Positions 43,406 through 52,980 of a stretch of 64,000 bases of DNA are shown piece after piece. This DNA comes from CAVYUC01 sp963783085. Lineage in GTDB: Bacteria; Bacteroidota; Bacteroidia; Bacteroidales; Prolixibacteraceae. The notes beneath the pieces are model-generated. The model made no database searches. It saw only the letters and a program-made list of their open reading frames with translations, and was not told the DNA's origin. The stretch covers positions 248,001 to 312,000 of the forward strand of contig CAWAMJ010000006.1 of assembly GCA_963783085.1 (NCBI GenBank), written 5' to 3'. Made by a program: the position numbers and the translations under genes. How positions within the stretch are numbered: position 1 is the first letter of the stretch; every line of letters begins with the position of its first letter.

Positions 43406-43494
43406 CCATTTTGAAATATCTTTAAAAAAATACCAATATGGCTCTTAAACCCCTCACTGTTAAGTAAGAAGACCCCACCACGGAAGCCATATTG
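43377..43494 (-). ncRNA. structured RNA with its own terminator (6S-like candidate)
   Basis: On the minus strand CAATATGGCT (43494-43485) pairs perfectly with AGCCATATTG (43443-43434), a 10-bp closing stem. Inside are a G-rich segment and a CTTACT-TAAC-AGTGAG hairpin (with G-U) plus a GGGGTTTAAGAG segment, giving a stem with a central open part. A linker leads to ACCTGC (43405-43400) pairing with GCAGGT (43388-43383), followed by T's. The overall shape (closed stem, internal bubble, apical hairpin, terminator, about 120 nt) recalls the Bacteroidota 6S-Flavo type, but I cannot confirm the family. Confidence 0.6.
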
Positions 43495-43500
43495 TATTTG

Positions 43501-43676
43501 TATTTTTAATCATTTTATTTAATTCAATCCAAAAGAATAAAAATTTTTATTCAAAAACAACATATCTCACGGAAAGTTTAAAAAAGGGCCCATCAATTTC
43601 CTGACATGTTCCCGATAAATTCCATCTTATTGCCGAACATCTGTATTTTCATTCCCATCAGGCAGAATAATAATTA
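43501..43676. other. gap between sprA stop and the structured RNA
   Basis: AT-rich with no gene. It must contain the promoter of the structured RNA, but I could not identify a clean TTTG/TAnnTTTG pair. Confidence 0.45.
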
Positions 43677-46600
43677 TTACTGGGCCAATGTAAACCGGAA
43701 GCTTACCCCAATATTGGTATTTGAAGTTGGGAACGACAACGAAGTAAACGGATTGTTCAGCACCTTATCGAAGAACACGCGCAACTGAAACCGGTCGCTC
43801 AACATGTAATCTGCCGATGTTTCAATGCTGAAGGCGCTCTGGCCGGCGGTTATCTGGTTATCGTCTTCCACAATTTTTCGCAAAACAGTTTTATTTTTCC
43901 GGTACGAAAAATCGGCACGGAGGTTCAGATCGTTGGAATATGCCTGCTGCGAATTCTTTGTTTTTATAATTAAATCCATTTGTTTGAAACGATAACCCAT
44001 ACCCACCGTATACTCGCTGCTCAGTATTTCTGTCAACTGGTTGTTCGAAAACGACAGGGTCATATTTCTCGAACGTTTTATTTCGCCGCGGGTGGTTAAA
44101 TCGCCTACCCACATAATATCTACATTAATCAGCGGACTGAAAGTTTCCATAATACTTACCGAATTAAAATCATACGGAGCCACAAAATTTTTGGCCTGGT
44201 CGCGAACGTAGCTAAAACCGTCACCCTGTTCCTGGTAAGTTAAATCGGTGATAAAACTACCGACGTTATAACTGGAGCGATAGGCATGAGTAAAATTCAA
44301 AGACCGGATTACTTTATTCAGTCCCGGAATTTCAGACACCATCCCTTCGTACTGAATCCTCCAGTTTGGTCGGATTGATTTTATCGACGGGAACAGTCCG
44401 AGCGAAACTTTTTCCGGGTCTTTATTTTGGTATGCAGCCAAAAATGCGGGGACCATCACTTCTACAGAATTCGGCCCGTAACCATCGCGAAAATTCGGAT
44501 GCCCGGGATGAGGCGCCTGCGGATTATAACCAAAACCATTGTCCGGATTTCGTTGATCGGCAAGGCGTCTGGAAATTACTTCGCGATAATTTTTGAAATT
44601 TTCGAATGCCTCCGACTGGTGCACATCTCCTTTGCCGATAGCAAAAAACGCCGTTCCCCAGGTTAATGTCGACATTGAAAAGTTTCCGGTTTCGGAATAG
44701 CTGTTTGCCCTAAAAGCTCCGGTTCCGGGATTGTAATTATAGAATTCGCTGATGTTTTTGGAAAAGGAACGATCGGCGGTAATATCGATTCTTAAATCGG
44801 GCAGCGGTTCAAAAACAGTGCGGAAATTAAACCGTTCATTTTTGGAAAACATGTAAGGCATGTTCAAAGTTGAGTCGGTGGTAATCCAGCCTTTTGATGC
44901 TGCGCGCTTTGCAAAGTTGTAGTCCTGCCAGCCCAGCAAAAATGGCAATCCGGGCGCCATAGTGGTTGCGTAATCCCGGTTGAATATTTCATTATCCGGA
45001 GAATAGGGCCCTCCGCCAAAAAGATTTGGTTCAGGTAAATACCCGGGCAGCACTGTTCCGCCATTGATACTGTAATTTATGGATACGGTTTGAATGCCGA
45101 TCAAAACCCGGGTGGTTAAATCGATGGCATCCATCAAAAAGCCCTGGTCGCCTTCTTTTCCGCTTACTGCAATTTGCGCCTGCGGTGCGTCTTCTAGCGG
45201 TGTGAATTCTACGGAATTTGCATCCAGAATTCTGGTTTTTCCCGGAACAACTTTTCCATCAACATTGGTAGCCACCACTTTTACTTTTTTGGTGTTCAGG
45301 TTGTGTTTTACCGTTTGCGGCGTCCCGGCAGCTAGTTTCGCGCTCAACGAATAAGTTGAAACTGCGTTCCGAACGGGTTGTGCAGTTTGTTGCTGGCCTC
45401 TTCCCCCTGAAGTCCGGCGGTTCAAACTGTACCTGCTTCTTCCGGTTCGCCTGAATTTATCATTTACCTTTTTGAAATAGGGAACTTTATTGTACAAACT
45501 GGTAAGGTTTGCGTTTGCAGTTAACTGCACATTTCTCGAGTTTTGAATACGGTTCCCCAAATTGATGGTATCGGCTGTTATTGGGCCTGCCTGCCAGTCG
45601 TAACTTCCCTGGTATCTTGCCGTCGACGAGAGGAAATTCAGCAATTTAAACCGGTTGATCGGCAGCGTGTAAGTAACGTTGAAAACATGGCTGTACAACG
45701 TTGGCCGGCCAAGTTCCCAAAGGTTGTTCAGGATGGAATCCTTTTTCATCTGGTAGTCGTCGTCCAACTTGTTAATCCTGCCTTGCGGCTCATCGATTCT
45801 CGAAGTTCCCCGCGATGAAAAATCGACTTTTAACGAACGCGCCAGATCATAGCGAAGGTCGAAAAACCGGTTCCACAGAAAATCTTTTTCATAAGTTGGC
45901 GGCAACACGAATTCAGGATTCGTGACGTTACGGGTTTGAATTTCGTGGTACCTTCGGTATAAGTCCGTGCGAAATGAAATTTGCGTAGGCAGCGGGTAAA
46001 AATTAAAGTCGCCAATTAGGCGGAGCGGCCCTTTTTTCAGGAAATTAATGCCGTTGAACGGTTCTACAATTTTTGGGCGGCTGCTGTAATTGTACGAGAA
46101 CATCCCCCGGTATGTTTTGTCGAGGTTGTATTCCGTATTTATATTTCTTCTGAAAATTTCGTTATAGGAATAGGACAATGCAAAATTGGCCGGATCCCAC
46201 AAGTGAACTTTTGCCTTCTCGGTTTGCGGTTCCACTTTCACGTTGGTGAAATTGAGGCTTTTGCGTTCGACCAAATCCTGCGAAATATTTTTTATTGAGT
46301 CTTTTACCGACTGGTTTTCTGCGCGTTGCAGCGAACGGGCAAGTTCGATGTCGGGCTCCAGCGGATTGTATTTCGGATTTCTCACGCTTCTGGAATAACC
46401 GTAGTACATAGGAATGCGTACCCCCGTTTTTTCGGGAAAGAACCGTCCCAAATCCACTGAAGAGGCGATGTCATATTCCGTAAGATCTTCCAGCTGGCGG
46501 CTGTTGATGTTTTCGCTCAAACTTCCGAAACCCGACGAACGCGTGCGGCCAGCCATGGTTATGCTTCCCAAATCGGCAAGACGAGCAGTTGCACGTGCAT

Positions 46601-49600
46601 TTGCCGCCCAGCCACCTTCCTCATCAAATTCCGACAAACGCATTTCATTCACCCACACTTCCACCGATTTCGGCCCGGTATTTACCTGCCCGCGTTTGTT
46701 GCGAATACCCATCATTACCACCTGAACATTGGCAAGGTTCGGGCTTCCTTTCACCTTCACCTTGTTTTTATTTTTGTTCCATCCCTGGTGCACCGTTTCG
46801 TAAATATCCTGAATCCCGAAACCCGAACCTGCCTGGCGCATCAATGCATTCCGGTCGAGTTTGGCTTCGGTAAAAATTTCAAGCGGAATGTTAATCCGGT
46901 TGGCATCCGGCCAAACTGCATACCGGTCACTTTCAATTTCATCGTTGTAGTCACCGGGAGGTGTGAGCGTCAGCGGAACTTCGTATTCATAATAATTATA
47001 GTTGTAGTCTGAACCCAGCCGGATAAAGAAATACATCTCATCGTCTTTCAGCGGATATTCTTCAATTTCTTCGGCATGAACTTCGAGTTTTAATTTTTTA
47101 TACCTTCTGAAATCCATGTACAACGATTTGTATGCTGCGCGGGCATCGCCTTCTTCCAAATCGGTCACTTTCAGTACCATCGACTGTTCGTTGAGTTGCC
47201 TCAGCTGCGGATTTGCCGGATCGATGACGCGGTCGATTCCCGGTGGTAAAATATAATTTACCGGGTCGCGGCTTCCGTTTTCTTCAATGTTAACTGCCGA
47301 AACATCAAACGTGGAATTTGGCGAAGTTATACTTGGATCGCCCAATTCGCGGGTATATCTGCGCCAGTCGGCCCGAACCAAATCAAGCGTTGCAAAACGT
47401 AAAATCACCGGCTCCTGAAAATCGGTCAGGAACATCCTCATAAACCGGATTGATTTAAAGTCGCGGATGTTTCCCACAACCCGGTCGGGGTCGCGTACCG
47501 GAATTTTAAACTGGTACCATTTTACTTCTCCAATCTGACCGTTTTTCAACTGGACCCGGCTTTGCTTTACATCCGTGATATAATTCTGCCCCAGTTGCAT
47601 CTCGCCCTTTTTGATGTTGACTTTGTACTGGTAATACCGTTCGTATTCGTTCAGCGTATTGTCGTTGTTGATATCTTCAATGTCCGGGATTGTTGATGCA
47701 GAAGTCGGGTACGATTCCGGCGACATCTCGGTGGTTGGCGAGTTTCCTTCAGGACCGTTATAATACTTGTATCTTTCAAGAATGCCAACCTGTTGCTCAT
47801 CGTAATCGGAGCCGCGGTAATAGTGGTAATCATCCGACGAGGGATCTTGCTGCACCTCCTGGTAAACACCCGGCAAAACCTGCGACTGCAAACGGTTCAG
47901 GAATCCGGAATAGAAATCCTGTTCTTCTGAATCGCTTAGTCCATCGAATCCCACATCCTGATATTTACGCGATTCCGGAGTGTTGTCGAAGGCATTTACA
48001 AGCGACTGCAAGGTAGAAACACGCCCCCAGATGGTAGTATCTACATTCGTAAGTTGATCAGTTGTGGGCAGACCGTTTTCAAATGCTTTGCGCGAATCTT
48101 TCAATACGTCTTCCGAAATATCACCCAGGTTGAAATAAAGTTCTCCGCCTTCCTGCATACCTGTGGTATCATTCACAAATGGATCCATCAACCAGAATTC
48201 AATAAATTCAATGTTGGCATTTTCGAAGTCGCTTGTTTCAATTTTGCGCATGATACCGCCCCAGCGGGATTCAGGCGCTTTAAGTGAACCGTCGCTGTTA
48301 ACACCCGCAGAAAATGTCGACGGCTCAGCATCAAAGTTGTATGCACCGCGTTCTGTAGGATAAAAAGCCAAATCAAGGACAGGAATATTGGTTGGCTGGC
48401 CTACCGGAGATTCTTTGGCCGGAAAGATTTCTTTTTCAAAAACTTCGCGAACAAAGTGGTTCGACTGTAAATCTTTATTGTTTTTTATGTGGTTTGGTGT
48501 AAGGCTGTTATTTCTTAAAAACAGCGGATCAATAATATAATAAGCGAGTTTTGCCCTGTTTTTCCCGTAATCGAGCGAGCTGTTCAGGTCTGCCTCGGGA
48601 AATAAATCAGGTTGATGTTGCGGTGTGCTGGCCATCACCCACGATTGAACGGGTTTTAAATTGATGGTGGTTTTTGTGCCTTCAAAATCATCAATATAGG
48701 CATTTCCGCTTTTTTCGATTACTTTCGAATGGCCGGGAATCAACTGTGCAATTTCTGCTTCAAAATCAATAGACGAGGGCGCCCGCGTGCTGTAAAACGG
48801 CAAAGCATCTACCATTTTTGTAAGGAACGGGCTTTCGGTTGAATATCGGGCATCAAAACCTACCATCAGGTTCGAAATCGGGTCCTCGCCGTAATCTACT
48901 TTCTGCGTGAGCGGGCGTTCGTGCATGTAGAGTGCAGTAGCCCCAATGTTAAAATTATCGGAAAAAGCATAATTGGCATGTGCGCCCATCAGGGTTTTTC
49001 GCTGCATGGTGAACATGTCTTCACTCTCGGTTGACACCTGAATAGGTGTGCCTGCTTCCAGCAGTGCCTGATTGATTATTTTAACCCTCCCGAGCGTGTA
49101 ATCAACTGTGTAATCTACATTTTCAATCAATTCGCGGCCGCCTGCAGTTACATTTACCGAACCTTGTGCCAGATTGAGCGAACCAAGCATAATGTCGGAA
49201 CCCGATGAACCTTTATAACTTCCTGCCAACCGGAATTTGTTATGCTCGGCATCCTGTTCGGCAATTACCCGGGTTGAATCGTATAATGACTGATAGGTAT
49301 ATTCATCGATCAGTTGCGGGTTTTGCAGCGAGTCGGCCAAATGGCTGCCAAATGGCTCGAGCACCGGAAAAATAATTCGGCCGTTTTTTGAATCTACCGT
49401 AATTCCTTCAATATAATCGAAAACCCCGTCAGGGTATGGGTCGTGCTGCTTGTTCAACTGATCGAGGTTCATCACCTTCAGTAGAATATGACCTTTTATC
49501 CGGCCTTTCGGCAGATAGTTGATGTAGGTTCCCGTTGAATCATTCTGATATACAATGTTTAACGTGAAATCTTCCTGCGACAACTGGTATGCGTCGAGGT

Positions 49601-51191
49601 TGTAGATGTTTTTCATCATTAAATCCCACGTGGGCAAATAGGGCGAAAGATTGGTACCCTTTAATAATTTCATCACCAGCGTTTGCGGCGCATCCACACC
49701 ACCGGTTGAGAATTCCCCGACCTGAAAAACCTTTCCGTTCGATGTATAACTGTAAGCCACTGCCAATACCTCGTCTGTATTCAATGCAGAATTCAGCGAA
49801 ATGTATCCCAAACGTTCATTAACCGTATATTCTGAAGGATCTAATTTCCGGGCCTGTTCAATTTTTTCAAAATCCTGGCCTCCGATAAAATCCGGTGTAA
49901 ACTGAGACATCACACCCGAAACATTCTGGATACTGCGTATTCCGTTGTATGTATTTGCCATTTCGTAATACAGGCCATTTGCATCGTTGTGCGGGAAAAC
50001 ATTTTCAGGATAGGGTTGTCCGTTAATTCCCTGAAAAGCAGGCACATCATTGTAAATGTACTGTTGGTGCTCGGCCAAATCCTGGAATGCCAGAATATTT
50101 CGCGATTCGGTAAAATTGTTTGACTTGTTGGTGACCCAAACTTCAATTTTGTTGATGTTGATGGGAGTAAGCGGTACTGCCGTATTTTTGAGCCAGTTGT
50201 TATAGTTGTCGCGGAAATACTGCGATAAAAAGAAATGCCGGTTGGCGTCGTAATTCGAAGCAGAAATATCGAAATTGGTAATTTGTGCCCCGCCTTCGGT
50301 TTCAACAGTTTGGGTTTCGCCTTTGTGTTGCGAAAACAAAGTTGTCAGCGTCAACTTTCCGAATTGCATTTCGGCTTTTACCCCGAAGAGGTTTGATGCG
50401 CCTGTAATCAGCGAACCGTTCAATGGCAGGGAAACGTTACCGGCTTCTATTTTTTTGATGATTTCATCTTCCTCACCGGTGTATTCCAGGTTCATTTTAT
50501 TTTCGTAATCGAACGTAGCTTCGGTGTTGTAATTAACCCGCATGTTCATTTTTGAACCGATCTGCCCCATTACGTTCATCTGAATTTTTTCATCGAAATC
50601 GAATGTGGGAACTTTGCGCAGACGCTCCGGGATGGCGGGGTTTTCTGTGGCATTCATCTGGTATGCAAAACTAACTTCAACGTATCCCTGCGGTTTTATG
50701 TCGATGGTGTTGCCGCCGAAAATCCGGTTAAATGCTTCGCCCCCAACCGTTAGTTTTGGAATCAGTCCCTGTTTTTCGTCGAGCACCTGCAACCGTGAGC
50801 GTTCTTTCCAATAATCCTGAATTGACTTCTCGAAATCATAATCAATATAATCTTCGCGGTTCATGGCCCGCGGCAGCCGGTAATTCAGGTTTCCTATTTT
50901 TTCGTAAAAAATGTACTGGCCTGTTTCAGGATCATACTCTACTTCGTATTTAATATTACTGGGTTTTTCAAGGAAAATCCTGGATGTATCCTGTGGTTCG
51001 CCAAAAGCCGGCTGGTCCTGGAACGGAAATGGCAATGGCCCCACCGTATCGGTTGAAATTGTATCCTGAACCTGCGGTGGTAGCTTAAATTCCGTGAACA
51101 TACCCGCAGCACTGGTTTTCAGGGTCAATGCAAAGAAGGTGGTCAGAGTGTAAAAAGTGAATAATTTATTCAGATTTCGGCTCAGTTTCAT
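43677..51191 (-). CDS. sprA: type IX secretion translocon protein SprA (Sov)
   Basis: The 2504-aa protein is the giant outer-membrane translocon of the type IX secretion system. A signal peptide (about 1-28) precedes the SprA N-terminal region (QDTSRIFLEKPSNIKYEVEYDP) and repeated beta-strand-rich blocks. KVTVGG-type segments (KLTVGGEAFNRIFGGNTIDIKPQG), AKEMQFGKLTLTTLFSQHKG-like blocks and the C-terminal strands SNTNIGVSFRFTLAQ fit a very large barrel. SprA forms the 36-strand pore for substrates with C-terminal sorting signals. It is the last gene of pdxA-ruvA-sprA, 7 bp after ruvA. No frameshift was seen over 7.5 kb. Confidence 0.96.
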   Translation of the reverse strand: MKLSRNLNKLFTFYTLTTFFALTLKTSAAGMFTEFKLPPQVQDTISTDTVGPLPFPFQDQPAFGEPQDTSRIFLEKPSNIKYEVEYDPETGQYIFYEKIGNLNYRLPRAMNREDYIDYDFEKSIQDYWKERSRLQVLDEKQGLIPKLTVGGEAFNRIFGGNTIDIKPQGYVEVSFAYQMNATENPAIPERLRKVPTFDFDEKIQMNVMGQIGSKMNMRVNYNTEATFDYENKMNLEYTGEEDEIIKKIEAGNVSLPLNGSLITGASNLFGVKAEMQFGKLTLTTLFSQHKGETQTVETEGGAQITNFDISASNYDANRHFFLSQYFRDNYNNWLKNTAVPLTPININKIEVWVTNKSNNFTESRNILAFQDLAEHQQYIYNDVPAFQGINGQPYPENVFPHNDANGLYYEMANTYNGIRSIQNVSGVMSQFTPDFIGGQDFEKIEQARKLDPSEYTVNERLGYISLNSALNTDEVLAVAYSYTSNGKVFQVGEFSTGGVDAPQTLVMKLLKGTNLSPYLPTWDLMMKNIYNLDAYQLSQEDFTLNIVYQNDSTGTYINYLPKGRIKGHILLKVMNLDQLNKQHDPYPDGVFDYIEGITVDSKNGRIIFPVLEPFGSHLADSLQNPQLIDEYTYQSLYDSTRVIAEQDAEHNKFRLAGSYKGSSGSDIMLGSLNLAQGSVNVTAGGRELIENVDYTVDYTLGRVKIINQALLEAGTPIQVSTESEDMFTMQRKTLMGAHANYAFSDNFNIGATALYMHERPLTQKVDYGEDPISNLMVGFDARYSTESPFLTKMVDALPFYSTRAPSSIDFEAEIAQLIPGHSKVIEKSGNAYIDDFEGTKTTINLKPVQSWVMASTPQHQPDLFPEADLNSSLDYGKNRAKLAYYIIDPLFLRNNSLTPNHIKNNKDLQSNHFVREVFEKEIFPAKESPVGQPTNIPVLDLAFYPTERGAYNFDAEPSTFSAGVNSDGSLKAPESRWGGIMRKIETSDFENANIEFIEFWLMDPFVNDTTGMQEGGELYFNLGDISEDVLKDSRKAFENGLPTTDQLTNVDTTIWGRVSTLQSLVNAFDNTPESRKYQDVGFDGLSDSEEQDFYSGFLNRLQSQVLPGVYQEVQQDPSSDDYHYYRGSDYDEQQVGILERYKYYNGPEGNSPTTEMSPESYPTSASTIPDIEDINNDNTLNEYERYYQYKVNIKKGEMQLGQNYITDVKQSRVQLKNGQIGEVKWYQFKIPVRDPDRVVGNIRDFKSIRFMRMFLTDFQEPVILRFATLDLVRADWRRYTRELGDPSITSPNSTFDVSAVNIEENGSRDPVNYILPPGIDRVIDPANPQLRQLNEQSMVLKVTDLEEGDARAAYKSLYMDFRRYKKLKLEVHAEEIEEYPLKDDEMYFFIRLGSDYNYNYYEYEVPLTLTPPGDYNDEIESDRYAVWPDANRINIPLEIFTEAKLDRNALMRQAGSGFGIQDIYETVHQGWNKNKNKVKVKGSPNLANVQVVMMGIRNKRGQVNTGPKSVEVWVNEMRLSEFDEEGGWAANARATARLADLGSITMAGRTRSSGFGSLSENINSRQLEDLTEYDIASSVDLGRFFPEKTGVRIPMYYGYSRSVRNPKYNPLEPDIELARSLQRAENQSVKDSIKNISQDLVERKSLNFTNVKVEPQTEKAKVHLWDPANFALSYSYNEIFRRNINTEYNLDKTYRGMFSYNYSSRPKIVEPFNGINFLKKGPLRLIGDFNFYPLPTQISFRTDLYRRYHEIQTRNVTNPEFVLPPTYEKDFLWNRFFDLRYDLARSLKVDFSSRGTSRIDEPQGRINKLDDDYQMKKDSILNNLWELGRPTLYSHVFNVTYTLPINRFKLLNFLSSTARYQGSYDWQAGPITADTINLGNRIQNSRNVQLTANANLTSLYNKVPYFKKVNDKFRRTGRSRYSLNRRTSGGRGQQQTAQPVRNAVSTYSLSAKLAAGTPQTVKHNLNTKKVKVVATNVDGKVVPGKTRILDANSVEFTPLEDAPQAQIAVSGKEGDQGFLMDAIDLTTRVLIGIQTVSINYSINGGTVLPGYLPEPNLFGGGPYSPDNEIFNRDYATTMAPGLPFLLGWQDYNFAKRAASKGWITTDSTLNMPYMFSKNERFNFRTVFEPLPDLRIDITADRSFSKNISEFYNYNPGTGAFRANSYSETGNFSMSTLTWGTAFFAIGKGDVHQSEAFENFKNYREVISRRLADQRNPDNGFGYNPQAPHPGHPNFRDGYGPNSVEVMVPAFLAAYQNKDPEKVSLGLFPSIKSIRPNWRIQYEGMVSEIPGLNKVIRSLNFTHAYRSSYNVGSFITDLTYQEQGDGFSYVRDQAKNFVAPYDFNSVSIMETFSPLINVDIMWVGDLTTRGEIKRSRNMTLSFSNNQLTEILSSEYTVGMGYRFKQMDLIIKTKNSQQAYSNDLNLRADFSYRKNKTVLRKIVEDDNQITAGQSAFSIETSADYMLSDRFQLRVFFDKVLNNPFTSLSFPTSNTNIGVSFRFTLAQ

Positions 51192-51198
51192 TCCTGTT

Positions 51199-51780
51199 TT
51201 ATAACCTTTTTAAAGCTTGTTTAATCACATTTTCAACGGTGGCATCCGGCTGTTCCTGCAGAATTTTGGAAACTACTTTTTCAGTATCCTTCTTCGCAAA
51301 TCCCAACATGACTAAAGCAGATAACGATTCATTTCGTATAGTATTGTCTGCTGAAATTAAAATTTGACCGGATTCAGGTAATTTTGCAAGCTTGTCTTTC
51401 AGGTCGATTATAATACGCTGAGCCGTTTTGGCGCCAATTCCTTTAACGGCTTTCAATGCAGTTACATTTTCGTTGGTTATGGCAGCAACAACTTCATCAG
51501 GTTCAAGTGAAGAAAGCATCATAATTGCGGTGCTGGCCCCAACTCCGTTTACAGTAATGAGGTTGCGGAATAAATCGCGTTCTTTTTTATCGGCAAAACC
51601 ATAAAGTAAATGAGCGTCTTCCCGCACCACATAATGTGTAAAAAGCTGTACTTCGTTTTTTCCGTTTAATTTGCTGTAGGTGTTTAGCGAAATGTTTACG
51701 AAATATCCAACACCGCCGGTTTCAACCACTATACTTGCCGGGCTTAAACCGGCAATTTTACCCCTGATGAATTCGTACAT
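51199..51780 (-). CDS. ruvA: Holliday junction branch migration protein RuvA
   Basis: The 193-aa protein starts MYEFIRGKIAGLSPASIVVE, the OB-fold of RuvA, followed by the helix-hairpin-helix motifs LITVNGVGASTAIMML and LKAVKGIGAKTAQRIIIDLKD, and a C-terminal domain for RuvB contact. It binds four-way junctions and positions the RuvB motor. It sits 11 bp after pdxA and 7 bp before sprA, and synteny of ruvA with sprA is common in the phylum. Confidence 0.95.
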   Translation of the reverse strand: MYEFIRGKIAGLSPASIVVETGGVGYFVNISLNTYSKLNGKNEVQLFTHYVVREDAHLLYGFADKKERDLFRNLITVNGVGASTAIMMLSSLEPDEVVAAITNENVTALKAVKGIGAKTAQRIIIDLKDKLAKLPESGQILISADNTIRNESLSALVMLGFAKKDTEKVVSKILQEQPDATVENVIKQALKRL

Positions 51781-51791
51781 GTCGAGAATGT

Positions 51792-52889
51792 TTAATCGTT
51801 TTCGTCTTCCCCGGCTTCAATATCAACGCTTTCATCAATCTGGTTCGGGTTGATATCGTATTTTTTCAATGGATTTTTGGAAATTTCCTCGTAGATTTTT
51901 CTGTTTTTATATACATCGATGGCCAGGTAAAGCGCCTGCCGGAATGAATCCGGAGAAGCTTTGTCTTCACCGGCCAGTAAATAAGCCGTGCCATGTGCCG
52001 GAGAAGTTCGTACAAATGGTAGTCCGGCTGTAAAATTTACGCCGCGATCGAAAGAAGCGAGTTTAAATGGAATCAGGCCCTGGTCGTGGTACATGGCCAG
52101 AATAGCGTCAAATTTCCGGTAATCTTCTGTTCCGAAAAATCCATCAGCCGGATAGGGGCCCAGCGCGATAATGCCTTCTCTTTTGGCTTCGGCAATAGCC
52201 GGTAGAATGATATCTTTCTCTTCGTTGCCCAGTAATCCGTTGTCGCCGGCGTGTGGGTTCAGTCCAAAAACGGCAATTCGCGGGCGGTTTATGGCGAAAT
52301 CCTGTTGTAGTGATTTGGATATGATCCGCAGTTTGGAAAGAATAACTTCCATGGTAATATTTTCTGCCACTTTTGAAATGGGAAGATGCGTGGTGACCAA
52401 ACCGATTTTCATGGTTTCACTTACCATCAGCATAATGTAATCTTTTGAATTCGCCACTTCCGCCAAAAATTCGGTATGCCCGGGAAAGTTAAACTGTTCG
52501 CTTTGAATGTTGTCCTTGTTAATCGGGGCGGTAACCAATACATCAATCAATCCTTGTCGTAAATCAGATGTTGCACGGTCGAGCGCCATAAACGAAGCTT
52601 CGCCTGCAGCTTTTGTAGGTTTGCCAAGTTCCACCCGAATATTGTCGTCGATGCAATTGATGATATGCGCTTTATGCGGACCGGCTTCTTTTGGCGACCG
52701 CACATGGTTGAAGCTTAAATTATCGATATTTAATGCTTTGCGGTGGTAGGCCGCTACTTTGGGAGATCCGTAGATAATGGGAATACACATTTCCAGGATG
52801 CGCGGGTCGAGCAGGGTTTTCATAATTACTTCATAGCCAATCCCGTTCACATCGCCTTGCGAAATTCCCACTTTTATTAAATCGTTCAT
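51792..52889 (-). CDS. pdxA: 4-hydroxythreonine-4-phosphate dehydrogenase
   Basis: The 365-aa protein has ISQGDVNGIGYEVI at the N terminus, the metal-binding His in FPGHTEFLAE and AMYHDQGLIPFK, and the LPFVRTSPAHGTAYLLAG segment, all PdxA features. It oxidises 4-phosphohydroxy-L-threonine in pyridoxal 5'-phosphate synthesis by the DXP-dependent route. An acidic C-terminal tail (DIEAGEDEND) is longer than in E. coli. It begins the operon driven by the promoter at 52949-52980. Confidence 0.94.
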   Translation of the reverse strand: MNDLIKVGISQGDVNGIGYEVIMKTLLDPRILEMCIPIIYGSPKVAAYHRKALNIDNLSFNHVRSPKEAGPHKAHIINCIDDNIRVELGKPTKAAGEASFMALDRATSDLRQGLIDVLVTAPINKDNIQSEQFNFPGHTEFLAEVANSKDYIMLMVSETMKIGLVTTHLPISKVAENITMEVILSKLRIISKSLQQDFAINRPRIAVFGLNPHAGDNGLLGNEEKDIILPAIAEAKREGIIALGPYPADGFFGTEDYRKFDAILAMYHDQGLIPFKLASFDRGVNFTAGLPFVRTSPAHGTAYLLAGEDKASPDSFRQALYLAIDVYKNRKIYEEISKNPLKKYDINPNQIDESVDIEAGEDEND

Positions 52890-52948
52890 TATTTTGCTTT
52901 TTTTCGAATCAGGTTCATATATTTTTTTCGTTCGCAGGAAACGAGGCG

Positions 52949-52980
52949 CAAATTTACATTTTTAATTGAATTTTTTCAAA
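52949..52980 (-). promoter_or_regulatory. promoter for pdxA-ruvA-sprA
   Basis: On the minus strand TTTG (52980-52977), a 20-bp spacer and TAAATTTG (52956-52949) match the Bacteroidota consensus exactly. The -33 element lies inside the 3' end of the upstream aminopeptidase gene, and transcription would begin about 50 bp before pdxA. Confidence 0.8.
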
